From the NCBI GenBank assembly GCA_964393185.1, contig CAYMSO010000001.1, positions 62,001 to 126,000 on the forward strand: a stretch of DNA of 64,000 nt. The letters are read 5' to 3'. Origin of the DNA: CAYMSO01 sp964393185 (GTDB lineage Bacteria > Patescibacteriota > Dojkabacteria > J137). The translations under genes were made by a program, and so were the position numbers. Below, in pieces: positions 31,385 through 40,600 of the stretch; within the stretch, counting starts at the first letter, position 1, and every line of letters starts with the position of its first letter. The notes under the pieces are model-generated. The model was not told where the DNA came from, did not search any database, and was given only the letters and a program-made list of their open reading frames with translations.

Positions 31385-32491
31385 ATGAAAAAAGTTGTAA
31401 TTTTATGTCCGTATTCATACCCATCTGCATGTGGAATATGGAAACGCGTCTGGGACGATGCACAAGCCCTAAAATCAGATGGATATAATGTAGAAATTTA
31501 CACATCCAACATACTTAAGGGAACGACAACAAAGTTGGAATCAAGGGAGAATTTGGAAGGGATTGATATCTACAGATTTAAAGTTTGGTTGAGCATGGGA
31601 GGAACATCCATGTTTTGGTTTCCCATTATCAAACTATTGAAAACAAATGCCGATATAATTCACACACATGGTTATAGGCACCCTCATAGCATTATGAGTT
31701 TGCTGATCGGGAAGCTTACAAGAAAAAAGGTTTTACTAACCACGCACGGACCTTTCAAAAAAGATCCTAGAAGATCTTTTTTTCTTAAATTTATTGATTT
31801 TTTGTACGACTGGCTAATTGGCTGGTGGGAAATCAGACTTTACGACTTAATAATACGAGTAAGCGAGTGGGAAAATTCACATATCAAAAAAATTGGGAGA
31901 AAAGATAGTTTATTAATCCCCAATGGAATCAACAATGAATTTTTCGAAAATATTCCTACGCGAGATAGACCTTTAAAAAAGCTTGCATTCATTGGAAGAA
32001 TAGATCCAGTTAAGAGAGTTGAATGGGTCAAAGACATTGCCGAAAAACTTCCAGAGTTCAAGTTTGAAGTTCTTGGACCTGCTCAAGGGTATTCGGAAGA
32101 AATAATTTCTGATCTAAAACAAACAAGACAAAATTATAATTACGATGCAAAAAACTATACAACAGAGGAGCAAATTGCACTTCTAGACAAGTCTGATATT
32201 TACTTATTTCCAAGCATAAGAGAATCTTTTGGTATGACAGCTCTCGAGGCAATGGCAAGGGGATGTATTGTTGTATCAACAGCGACTTTAGGCGTTAGTG
32301 AATATTTAGTTGATAAGCAAAATGGCTATCTTGCAAACTCGGAAAAACAAATGATCAAAGCGATCAGATATGTTTACAAAAACTGGGATAAACAAAAAAA
32401 GCTTATAGACAATGCAAAAATAACTGCAGCACAATACAATAGACGCAAATTGCAGAAAGATTTAATAAAAGTCTACAAAACTTTTACGTAA
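31385..32491 (+). CDS. GT4-family glycosyltransferase
   Basis: A 368-residue GT-B enzyme. The N-terminal half has VVILCPYSYPSACGIWKRVW and IIHTHGYRHPHS; the C-terminal half has LAFIGRIDPVKRVEWVKDIA and the EX7E nucleotide-sugar motif SIRESFGMTALEAMARG (about 270-286). No membrane segment, so it acts on the inner face of the membrane or on soluble acceptors. It could build surface glycans or glycolipids; a bacillithiol-type BshA role cannot be excluded but nothing specific supports it. Confidence 0.9.
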   Translation: MKKVVILCPYSYPSACGIWKRVWDDAQALKSDGYNVEIYTSNILKGTTTKLESRENLEGIDIYRFKVWLSMGGTSMFWFPIIKLLKTNADIIHTHGYRHPHSIMSLLIGKLTRKKVLLTTHGPFKKDPRRSFFLKFIDFLYDWLIGWWEIRLYDLIIRVSEWENSHIKKIGRKDSLLIPNGINNEFFENIPTRDRPLKKLAFIGRIDPVKRVEWVKDIAEKLPEFKFEVLGPAQGYSEEIISDLKQTRQNYNYDAKNYTTEEQIALLDKSDIYLFPSIRESFGMTALEAMARGCIVVSTATLGVSEYLVDKQNGYLANSEKQMIKAIRYVYKNWDKQKKLIDNAKITAAQYNRRKLQKDLIKVYKTFT

Positions 32492-32622
32492 TAAATTATT
32501 CTTAAACTAACTTCTTTTGCAATACAATTTTATAACTACTATAAATGTAGTAATTTTTCACTTTAATTTAATATAAATTCTGCTAAAATTTTTAAGAGTA
32601 TTAAATTTTTAAGAATAACAGT

Positions 32623-33258
32623 ATGAATAAAATTCCATCTTGGGCTTACATTGGTATTGTTGCAGTTATTGGTATAGTTTTTCTTGGTGCGCTAGTAGCA
32701 ACGCAACAAGCAAGCCTTACGGCGCAAGAAAAAGATATGGTAGACCTTGCTGTTAGGCTAGGCTTGGATGAAGAAAAATTTAAAACTGATTTAACCGGCA
32801 AAGAGGTAAAAAATATAGTTGACACTCAAAAATCAGAGGCCGAAGCTCTCCAACCAGGAGGAATAAGTACACCTGCTGTTTTTATTGATGGGATTCGATA
32901 CGAAAATTCTTCGTATGGTGAATTAAAAAGTTTTCTTGAGAAAAAAATAGCAGAAGCTAGTGAAGAAGAATTACCTGTGGTAGTTGATGTATTCACAGAT
33001 TATAACTGTCCAGCATGCGCAAATTTTGCTCCTTTCAAAAAAGCATTAGCAATTGAGCTTGGTGATGATGTACAAGTAAACAGTAAACATTCACCTTTTT
33101 TAAGACCATCATCCACTATTTACGCACAGGCAGCAGAAGCAGCTAGAATGCAGAGCAAATTTGATGAATTTGATAAAGAGTTGTATTTATTAACTAATCC
33201 TGATATTTATACAAGCTCAGAATCATTACTATCCGATATACTCAACCAGGCAAAGTGA
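32623..33258 (+). CDS. DsbA-like thioredoxin-fold protein with permuted halves
   Basis: A membrane-anchored 211-residue protein (helix about 7-27). Residues 34-110 read like the C-terminal half of DsbA-family oxidoreductases: LAVRLGLDEEKFKTDL, the cis-Pro loop STPAVFIDG (82-90) and SSYGELKSFLEKKI. Residues 116-211 read like the N-terminal half: VVVDVFTDYNCPACANFAPF with the CPAC active site (129-132), KHSPFL, then AQAAEAARMQSKFDEFDKEL. The usual order is reversed. The 3' end overlaps rsmE by four bases, so translation is coupled. It should act outside the membrane on thiols. Confidence 0.8.
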   Translation: MNKIPSWAYIGIVAVIGIVFLGALVATQQASLTAQEKDMVDLAVRLGLDEEKFKTDLTGKEVKNIVDTQKSEAEALQPGGISTPAVFIDGIRYENSSYGELKSFLEKKIAEASEEELPVVVDVFTDYNCPACANFAPFKKALAIELGDDVQVNSKHSPFLRPSSTIYAQAAEAARMQSKFDEFDKELYLLTNPDIYTSSESLLSDILNQAK

Positions 33259-33992
33259 GAAAGCATCGATTTTTCTTAGAACAACAAAATATTAAAGCTG
33301 GAGACATAGTTACTATGTCTCCCTTTGATTCTAATCATATAAAAAGTGTACTAAGACTAAAAAAAGGAGACGATATTTATATATTTAATGGAGAAAAAGA
33401 GTTTAGTGCAAAATTAGTGCTTGTTTCTTCAAAAGGCACAACAGCTAAAATTGAAAAACTTATTAAAAGTGCAAGTAAAGAGTCAGAAAAAAAATTAACT
33501 GTTTATTTATCCTTGATTAAAAATCCTAATTTTGAACTGGCGCTCGAAAAGCTTTCGGAACTTGGTGTTGATAGAATCATACCTCTAGAAACAGAGTTTA
33601 CTCAAATTTCTGCAGAAAAGCTGAGTAAAAAGTATGAACGTTGGAAAAAGATAGTGGTAGCTGCCAGTAAGCAATCTGGCAGAATTTCCGTTCCTCAAAT
33701 TGAAGTGGCAGCAAAACTAAAAAATGTATTGCCAAATGTTACTTCACATCACGACTTGGTGCTAGTATTAAGTACCGACAAAAAACGTAATTATAAAAAT
33801 CTTCTAGACTTAGATCTAAAGCACAAAAATGACATTGCCATTATTATCGGACCAGAAGGTGGCTTTTCTAACTTGGAAGAATCTTTATTCGATAAGTTAA
33901 ATCTTAACAGAATTAACATCAACCCAAATATTCTAAGAACGGAAACGGCTGCAATTATTTCCGTAGGAGTTGTGAAGTTCATGGTTTTTTAG
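33255..33992 (+). CDS. rsmE: 16S rRNA m3U1498 methyltransferase
   Basis: A SPOUT-family enzyme of 245 residues that starts with GTG overlapping the previous stop. N-terminal RKHRFFLEQQNIKAG and DSNHIKSVLRLKKGD form the PUA-like domain; the C-terminal half has IGPEGGFSNLEESLFDK and RININPNILRTETAAIISVG, the SAM-binding knot signature. It methylates U1498 in the decoding region of 16S rRNA. Confidence 0.95.
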   Translation: MRKHRFFLEQQNIKAGDIVTMSPFDSNHIKSVLRLKKGDDIYIFNGEKEFSAKLVLVSSKGTTAKIEKLIKSASKESEKKLTVYLSLIKNPNFELALEKLSELGVDRIIPLETEFTQISAEKLSKKYERWKKIVVAASKQSGRISVPQIEVAAKLKNVLPNVTSHHDLVLVLSTDKKRNYKNLLDLDLKHKNDIAIIIGPEGGFSNLEESLFDKLNLNRININPNILRTETAAIISVGVVKFMVF

Positions 33993-34151
33993 TAAAATTC
34001 CCCCAAATACCAACGACATTGTTACTGGACATAGACGCAAATCTCGTATAACTATATCTGATAGGCATAGTGCTATGTCAATGCAAGATGACAAATCGAT
34101 CTTGTCAATTTATATTGGATAAGATATAATTATAATATTGATAAATATATT

Positions 34152-35468
34152 ATGGATATGCATTTCTCAGATACAATTGGCTCTACTATTGAAACCTCGG
34201 AATCTGATATATTACCTTTAGCCCCAAAGATAGACATAAAAGAAACAGTTAAGCGCTTAACTATATCCAGAAGAAATTTTTTAAGACTAGCAGCAGTATC
34301 TGGAGCTAGTGTTAGTAATCCTAATATTTTTCCACTAAGTATAACGAGAGTTGAGTGGCCGGAAGGATTACAACCAATAATATCTAATGGTGCCTTACTA
34401 AAACCTGTAGACAGATCATTAATTGTTTGTGATGAAGTAGGAAATCATGTAGCAGAGGCTGAAATTCCGGTATTCGTCCGTAATTTAAGAGTAGAAGGTA
34501 ATCAAATTTTTGGGTTAGTAAGCAAGAACCACCCATTTCTTAAATTTACATCAGAAGATGAAAACAATCTTGAGAGCGAGCTTAAAATACCTTTTGACGA
34601 AACAGTACTGTCTAACACACTATTTAACTCTTACTTATTTGATAAGACTTATAAAGTACAACCAATACCACCAGGTTTACCTGTATTTAGTATCCCAAGC
34701 GATGAAAATCTAGGTCTAATTTCATTTTTATATAACAATCCAATTATAAGTGTAAAGGGAGTTGTGCATTCTCCTTTAAATGGCAAAAGTACTTACTTTA
34801 TATTGGATATGGTGGATAATGAAGGAAATACTTTTGAAGGTTATATTAGTAGCAGTTTTACAAAAATTATTAGTAAAGACTTTGACATGAAATTTGCTTC
34901 TGAAATTTATAATTTAGACTTTAATCCTGTAGGGGCACCAGAAGTTAAAATTAACAAAAGCGGTACTGTACTTAAGCATCCTATTGATCCAGGCTTTAGT
35001 AGGCAGGATTGGTATATTGACTACTCAGGTGTATTTTACTCAGACTTTGGTATATCGAATTTTAGAGTATACCTTGTGCCAGAAAACACGATTCCTCTAT
35101 CTTTAGCCATGACAGAATCTCCTTATACAATGCCATTTAGCAAGCTAGATCCATATAGATATAGTACAGAAGAAAGTTATTTAACCCTTAGCGGAATAGC
35201 TCCTTTATACAATGCTCAAATTGGCGATACTTTTAAAGGAACTAGTGCGACCGGAATTAAAGGCATATACACAATTGAAGATTTCTGGGATGACTTAGAT
35301 AGTAGTAGAAGAAATATTAAAAATCAGATTGAATCTCAGGTAAGAAGTATTGCAGCAAAACAAAGAGATATAGGGGAGGAGGCCACACTCCTTCTAGGTT
35401 CGAAGCCCTTTTTTACTAACGGAAGGGAGAAATATGGATGGTTATTGAGTTTTACTCCCTTCCAATAG
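34152..35468 (+). CDS. Hypothetical exported protein with Tat-like signal
   Basis: A 438-residue protein. After about 38 N-terminal residues there is SRRNFLRLAAVSGASVS, matching the S-R-R-x-F-L-K twin-arginine pattern with a modest hydrophobic stretch. The rest looks beta-rich and unknown, with repeats of short strands (PVFVRNLRVEGNQIFGLVS, GGVVHS-type stretches) and a C-terminal helical segment (RRNIKNQIESQVRSIAAKQR). No catalytic motif is seen. No tat genes are in the window, so export by Tat is only suggested. Confidence 0.6.
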   Translation: MDMHFSDTIGSTIETSESDILPLAPKIDIKETVKRLTISRRNFLRLAAVSGASVSNPNIFPLSITRVEWPEGLQPIISNGALLKPVDRSLIVCDEVGNHVAEAEIPVFVRNLRVEGNQIFGLVSKNHPFLKFTSEDENNLESELKIPFDETVLSNTLFNSYLFDKTYKVQPIPPGLPVFSIPSDENLGLISFLYNNPIISVKGVVHSPLNGKSTYFILDMVDNEGNTFEGYISSSFTKIISKDFDMKFASEIYNLDFNPVGAPEVKINKSGTVLKHPIDPGFSRQDWYIDYSGVFYSDFGISNFRVYLVPENTIPLSLAMTESPYTMPFSKLDPYRYSTEESYLTLSGIAPLYNAQIGDTFKGTSATGIKGIYTIEDFWDDLDSSRRNIKNQIESQVRSIAAKQRDIGEEATLLLGSKPFFTNGREKYGWLLSFTPFQ

Positions 35469-35519
35469 TACAAATACTTATCATTTTAATCTCCTAGCCT
35501 TTTGTTTTAACAACTTCAA

Positions 35520-37310
35520 CTATAATACTATAAAGTCCCTCTCGTCGCCTTCTACTCTTCTATCTACAACTTTTTCTACAACTACATCATTGCTTGCTCG
35601 GAAGCTATCTTTAATTTTCATAATTTCGGCTATGGCTTCGTCGGAAGACTTAACAATTTTCAGCATATCCACATCTTTCTGAGAAACACCTAATAGGTCC
35701 GTCATTGGCTTTAACATTCCTTCCCAGCTATCACCAAAAAGCAGAACTGGTTTGTGCTGGCCATAGTACATTTTAGAAATAGACCAAATAGTTGTTAATG
35801 CTGACAAATTATGCAATCCTCCGCTATTAAAGACTATAAATAGTCTGCCTTCTTTAATAATATGCCTTAACCGTTCCAAGTAATTAGAGTAAATAACAGA
35901 AGAGCCAGGATTATTTTTTAGCACCTTATTAGAATTAAAATCAGAAGACATAAATGGTTGCAAATAAATACCCGTAGCTGATTTATTTACTTCATTAACA
36001 GCCTGAATAGCAAATTCACCGAGGCCTTCTTTAGAATCCAATATTACTTCCATATGGCTTTTGTAAAGCTTTTTTACTAGATCTTTTACTGCAAGACCAT
36101 GGTTAGGATCAAATTTAGGACCACTTAAACCCACCAATGCAATTTTTCTAAAATAATCTTTCTTATTAGTTTTGGGTGCAGTTTCCACCTTTACAGGTCT
36201 AGGCTCATAGTTTTGAGTTGTTGACTTAGTTTCTACTGTAGGCGTGACTGATTCTGTCGAAGGTGCAATTTCGGGTTGCTGCTGAATAACAGGTTCTGGA
36301 GTTACCTCTTCCACAACAGGCACTTGTGCTGTTGATGACTCTATTTTAGTAGGCTCCATAGGAGCTGTTTCTACAGAAGTAGTTTGAGTTGGCTGTGAAG
36401 TAGGTTCTACTTGGTTAACTAAACTATTTTCAAATTGCGTGTTTTGTTGTTGCTGCTCTTCAGCCTTAGGCACAGGTTGCATTGTAGATGGACCTCCCGG
36501 AAGTTGCAACTTACTAAAGTCAAAGTTTATATCTGGAATTTTTATTTCAGGTGCAGGCGTAGAGTTAACGGCAGGAACACTATTGTTTGCTTCGGCACTT
36601 TGTTGAGCCATTGTTGTTTGTTCAGCTGGAATTTCCTGAGCTTTTGGCATATTAGATAAAGGTTGGTTTACAACCTGCGGCTCCTCTACAGCAACTGGTT
36701 GTATAACTTCGCTAGCTGCAGAATTTGACTTTCCGCTCATGTAATCATCCAGAAATGGGTTGCCTGTACCTCCTAAATTTTTATCCAAATTATCTACGCT
36801 TTCATTAGCTACAACATCTTGCTTTTGGCTATCAGTAATAGTTTGTTCAGGAGCAGGACTAACATTGGTTTGAAAACCAAGTAAATCATCCGGTACTGTA
36901 TCTTGAATATTTGCGACTTCAGCATCTTGGGCTACCATAGGCTGTGTTGGTTCTTGTACACCACTAGTCATGTCTAGTGGATCAAAGCTAGCAGAGTTAT
37001 TAAGTGATTCCTGTGCTGGAAAGATAGCCTGATTAGGTAATCCCGGCTGTGGCATTGTTCCTCTTTGGAATTGTGGATTGGTTTCCAAATTCGAGACTGG
37101 CTGCATGCCCATACCCGAAGTATTGGCTACTGGCTGTAATGGTGCTAAAGGTGCCCCTCCAGAGATCATCGCAGGATCGAATGTCTGAGAACTTTGAGAT
37201 GCATACGAACCTGAAGTAATTGGAGTACCACTCTGTTGAACAGGCCCACCACTGGAAGATGGAGTACTAGAATCATCTTTACTACCTTTTATAAAATCTA
37301 ATAATCCCAT
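35520..37310 (-). CDS. Large protein: disordered Gln/Pro/Ser region and SLOG-like Rossmann domain
   Basis: About 380 N-terminal residues are low complexity, rich in Gln, Pro, Ser, Val and Thr (for example PVVEEVTPEPVIQQQPE). Residues about 385-575 form an ordered domain: RKIALVGLSGPKFDPNHGL, a middle block and LFIVFNSGGLHNLSALTTIW then QHKPVLLFGDSWEGML. The NSGG-helix-KPV-LFG order resembles LOG/DprA-like (SLOG) nucleotide-binding domains, where PGG-x-GT is usual. Catalytic residues of LOG are not evident. Function is unknown; the disordered part suggests a scaffold or hub. Confidence 0.6.
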   Translation of the reverse strand: MGLLDFIKGSKDDSSTPSSSGGPVQQSGTPITSGSYASQSSQTFDPAMISGGAPLAPLQPVANTSGMGMQPVSNLETNPQFQRGTMPQPGLPNQAIFPAQESLNNSASFDPLDMTSGVQEPTQPMVAQDAEVANIQDTVPDDLLGFQTNVSPAPEQTITDSQKQDVVANESVDNLDKNLGGTGNPFLDDYMSGKSNSAASEVIQPVAVEEPQVVNQPLSNMPKAQEIPAEQTTMAQQSAEANNSVPAVNSTPAPEIKIPDINFDFSKLQLPGGPSTMQPVPKAEEQQQQNTQFENSLVNQVEPTSQPTQTTSVETAPMEPTKIESSTAQVPVVEEVTPEPVIQQQPEIAPSTESVTPTVETKSTTQNYEPRPVKVETAPKTNKKDYFRKIALVGLSGPKFDPNHGLAVKDLVKKLYKSHMEVILDSKEGLGEFAIQAVNEVNKSATGIYLQPFMSSDFNSNKVLKNNPGSSVIYSNYLERLRHIIKEGRLFIVFNSGGLHNLSALTTIWSISKMYYGQHKPVLLFGDSWEGMLKPMTDLLGVSQKDVDMLKIVKSSDEAIAEIMKIKDSFRASNDVVVEKVVDRRVEGDERDFIVL

Positions 37311-37442
37311 ATCGGAAAAAGTTAATAACTAATTTTATCCACCTAAATAGGGGTATTAATTATTAGCATACATCATGCATAATTAAGATACAATAGGATC
37401 TTGACTAAATCATCTAATAACCATACAATCTAGTGACGCAAT

Positions 37443-38084
37443 ATGAAAATCAATAAATATTCAAAACCTATTTTTGCAGGAATTGCACTGATTGCTTTTT
37501 TGCACTACACATTAATGGGAATAAAAGTATTAGGTAGGCAACAAAGCATTTTCTACCTAGATGAAGAAATCACAATAGGAGCTGCATATACAACAATAAT
37601 TGCTTTTATGGCTGGCTTTTTCTTTTTAGTGTATTCCTCAAAAGATAATTTTATAAGAACAACCGAATCTCTAACAAGTTTTGCTGCAGGTATTTTCTTT
37701 ATATTATTATCTTTTGATGAGTATTTAAGCCTGCATGAATACTTAAATCAAATAGTAAAAGATAATTCTGGAGATGATTCACTTCTGCACGAGATAGCTG
37801 AATTTTCGTGGATGGCTCCTCTACTAATACTGATTGCAATTATATTTTATTTTCTACTTGTTCAGATTAAGAAAGAAGATAACACTACAGCAAAAAAATC
37901 ATTTACGCTTGGCCTATTTTGTTTCATATTTGTTTTAGTACTTGAATTGGCTGGAGGCAGGCTCTACGGCAATGGAATTTATGCTACTATAGTAGGAATC
38001 GAGGAATCGCTAGAAATGTTGGGTATTGCTTTCTATATCAATGGAATTTTAGAAAAGCTTGATTTGGGAAAACTACTTAAGTAA
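37443..38084 (+). CDS. Hypothetical polytopic membrane protein
   Basis: The 213-residue protein has about six hydrophobic segments, among them PIFAGIALIAFLHYTLMGI and TLGLFCFIFVLVLELAG, with acidic motifs between (FDEYLSLHEYLNQIV, ISEFSWM-type). No transporter or enzyme motif is recognised. Its neighbours are the SLOG-like gene (divergent) and an M20 peptidase gene (convergent, 17 bases). Confidence 0.6.
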   Translation: MKINKYSKPIFAGIALIAFLHYTLMGIKVLGRQQSIFYLDEEITIGAAYTTIIAFMAGFFFLVYSSKDNFIRTTESLTSFAAGIFFILLSFDEYLSLHEYLNQIVKDNSGDDSLLHEIAEFSWMAPLLILIAIIFYFLLVQIKKEDNTTAKKSFTLGLFCFIFVLVLELAGGRLYGNGIYATIVGIEESLEMLGIAFYINGILEKLDLGKLLK

Positions 38085-38101
38085 ACAAACATAAGTTTAT
38101 T

Positions 38102-39250
38102 CTAGAGCACTATTTGCAATTCTTTTATAACTTCTACCGCAAGGTTTATTGAGCTAAATATACTTTCAACATAAACAAATTCCTGTGTGGTATGTTGACC
38201 ATCGCCTCGAGGACCAAAACCGTCTAGTACTCTTAATGCTGGATTGTAATAACTAAATAGACTAGCTTCTGAGCCTCCGCCTCTATACTCTTTTTTTACC
38301 TCTAATCCAAGCTTTTGTCCTTTAGATATTACTACTTCAGCGAATTTTGTTGATTCTTCTGTAGTTACTAAAGGAGGATAGAATCCCATTTCTGTTATTG
38401 ACAATTTAAATCCAATTTTTTTAGAAAATTTTGTAAAGAGTTTATGAACATCTGATTTGACTCTAAGCATTTCTTCAATTGAACTAAATCTGGTATCAAA
38501 CTGTACTTCGCAGCGCGGAGATAAAGAATTTACCGAAATTCCTCCTTTGATAATGCCGGAGTTTAGTGTAGTGTTTTTGTTATAATCTGCTAGCTTTTCG
38601 AGTTCGACAATGAATTCTGCAGCAAGCAAATTACTACAATTTCTTTGTTCTTTTTCCATGAGTACGCCAGAATGACCACCTGCACTTTGGAATAGAACGT
38701 TAAACTGCCTAAAACCTCTTCGTGAAGCTACAACTGATCTTTTGTTTAGTGGGGCATTTGGTTCCGAATCTAGCGTAGACTCAAAAACCATAACATAATC
38801 AGCTTGCTTCGCTATTTCTTCTATAATAAATCTATAATCGGGAGTTCCTAATTCTTCTTGAGGACTAAGCATTAAAAAAATATTTTGAAATGCATTCTGT
38901 TCGCAAAGTTTTTTGGCAGTTTCTAACATTACAACTACTGCAGACTTCATGTCTTGCGCACCCGAACCGTAAAGTTTTCCGTTTTCTTCCTTCATCTTTA
39001 CCTCTGAAGCTGGATAAACAACATCAATGTGTCCAGAAAGCACAATTACAGGTTTAGATGTATCCCACTTTTTACTTTTTGCTACCAGGAATGCTGGCTT
39101 GTTGTCTAACTGACTTGTTTGCCATTCTAGCGGTAAATCAGAGTAAATTTGCTTGATTGTTTCGGCAACTTTATTTACACCTTCGTAGTTATGGCTCTCA
39201 GACGAAATTGATAATATCTTTTTTATGTTTTGTATTACGTGTGAATCCAT
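38102..39250 (-). CDS. M20-family metallopeptidase (ArgE/DapE/CPG2 type), 1
   Basis: A 382-residue zinc peptidase. Metal and catalytic residues appear in order: VLSGHIDVVYP (His, Asp; about 70-80), GSGAQDMKSAV (bridging Asp), LSPQEELGTPD (catalytic Glu and metal Glu), VFESTLDSE and GDGQHTTQEFV (last His). The lid domain is between (SAGGHSGVLME). The enzyme removes amino acids from small peptides or acyl amino acids. It is the last gene of the unit headed by the Ile-rich leader peptide. Confidence 0.92.
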   Translation of the reverse strand: MDSHVIQNIKKILSISSESHNYEGVNKVAETIKQIYSDLPLEWQTSQLDNKPAFLVAKSKKWDTSKPVIVLSGHIDVVYPASEVKMKEENGKLYGSGAQDMKSAVVVMLETAKKLCEQNAFQNIFLMLSPQEELGTPDYRFIIEEIAKQADYVMVFESTLDSEPNAPLNKRSVVASRRGFRQFNVLFQSAGGHSGVLMEKEQRNCSNLLAAEFIVELEKLADYNKNTTLNSGIIKGGISVNSLSPRCEVQFDTRFSSIEEMLRVKSDVHKLFTKFSKKIGFKLSITEMGFYPPLVTTEESTKFAEVVISKGQKLGLEVKKEYRGGGSEASLFSYYNPALRVLDGFGPRGDGQHTTQEFVYVESIFSSINLAVEVIKELQIVL

Positions 39251-39295
39251 GGGTGGTTATTGCAGCTCTTAGATTATCATGTTCATGAATTTGCA

Positions 39296-40600
39296 TCAAT
39301 TAGATAAATTTTTAAGCAGTCGGCTCAGGAACTCTACGCCTAGCTCCAAGTCTTGAATCTTAATGTTCTCATTGGCACCATGCATGTTCGATGAATATGT
39401 AGCAAAACCTGTTAATAAAATTTTATCTGTCAGTAATTCCTTAAACAATGATATTACGGAAATACTACCCCCTTCCGGTTTTAACAAAACTTTTCTTTTG
39501 TAGATTTCTTCAAATGTTTTAATAGCTTTCTGGACAAGCTCATTATCAACACTTAATTGTACTGGTTCTGAAGTTCGATCAAACTTCAAGTTAAAGCTAA
39601 AATTATTTTTAGTACAGTAGTTTTTAATTAATTGCTCAATTTCTTTTTGTAAATCACTGGAATTTACTCCAAAAACAGTTCGTAAATTGTATTTTGCTAA
39701 AGCTGTTGAAGGTATTATGTTTTTAATCCCTTCGCCAATATAACCACTTTGAAGTCCAGTAACGATTAATGAGTTTTTTAAAGTTGAGTTAATCGAAGAG
39801 AAAACGCTTGCATCTTTACTGCTCAAGTCGGCAAGGTGTTGACTAAAATAATGCTTGTCAAATTTTAATAGCGAATCTTTAACTGTATCCAGGTGATTAA
39901 TTGTTACTTTTTTATTTAACTTTTCAATAAAAGCTTTAGAAAATATTGTTTTGTTCAATTTATTAAGTTCGTCTAATGCTGAAGATACTGCCCCGCCATA
40001 AATGCCCGAATGTAAATCATTTGATAATGTTAGGAGTTTTAACTCAAAGGCAATGTTTCCACGAAAATGGGTTGTAATTATCGGATTCTCATCGGTTTTT
40101 AGTGCATCTGTTACTATTATATAATCTATCTTTCCTAATAAATTATTTTGGGTTGTTAAAAATTCTTTTAAATCGTGACTTCCTATTTCCTCCTGTCCTT
40201 CAATTAAGAAGTAAATGTTGCAGTTTAGCAAATTCTTATCAATCAGATCCGTTGCTGCAAAAATATTCGCTAATAATGGTCCTTTATTATCTGCAACTCC
40301 TCTTCCCCAATAACGATTATTATGTTTTGCTAGGCTGAATGGCTCAGTTTCCCATGCATCTTCTGCAGGTTGTACATCATAGTGACCATACAAAAGAATA
40401 TTTTTAGCGTTAGGGTTTGCTATATATTTAGCAAGTAGAATACTATCAAAATTTGTTTCTATAATTTCAAACTTACTACTTATCAATAAATCCTTCAAGT
40501 AATTTTTTGTTTTTGTTAATTCCGCCCTATATTTGGGATCAGTACTTACTGACCTAAAACTTATTAATTTTTTGAGTAGTATTTCAAAGTTAAGATTCAT
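39296..40600 (-). CDS. M20-family dipeptidase, 2
   Basis: A 434-residue relative of the preceding gene with LLYGHYDVQPAEDAW (metal His and Asp), WGRGVADNKGPLLAN (bridging Asp), IEGQEEIGSHDL (catalytic pair) and SNMHGANENIK (final His). The LHSGIYGG in the lid and the larger size fit the dipeptidase branch of M20. Its start overlaps the 3' end of the BshC-like gene by 11 bases, indicating co-translation. The M20 pair would release free amino acids, consistent with control by an amino-acid-sensing leader. Confidence 0.92.
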   Translation of the reverse strand: MNLNFEILLKKLISFRSVSTDPKYRAELTKTKNYLKDLLISSKFEIIETNFDSILLAKYIANPNAKNILLYGHYDVQPAEDAWETEPFSLAKHNNRYWGRGVADNKGPLLANIFAATDLIDKNLLNCNIYFLIEGQEEIGSHDLKEFLTTQNNLLGKIDYIIVTDALKTDENPIITTHFRGNIAFELKLLTLSNDLHSGIYGGAVSSALDELNKLNKTIFSKAFIEKLNKKVTINHLDTVKDSLLKFDKHYFSQHLADLSSKDASVFSSINSTLKNSLIVTGLQSGYIGEGIKNIIPSTALAKYNLRTVFGVNSSDLQKEIEQLIKNYCTKNNFSFNLKFDRTSEPVQLSVDNELVQKAIKTFEEIYKRKVLLKPEGGSISVISLFKELLTDKILLTGFATYSSNMHGANENIKIQDLELGVEFLSRLLKNLSN

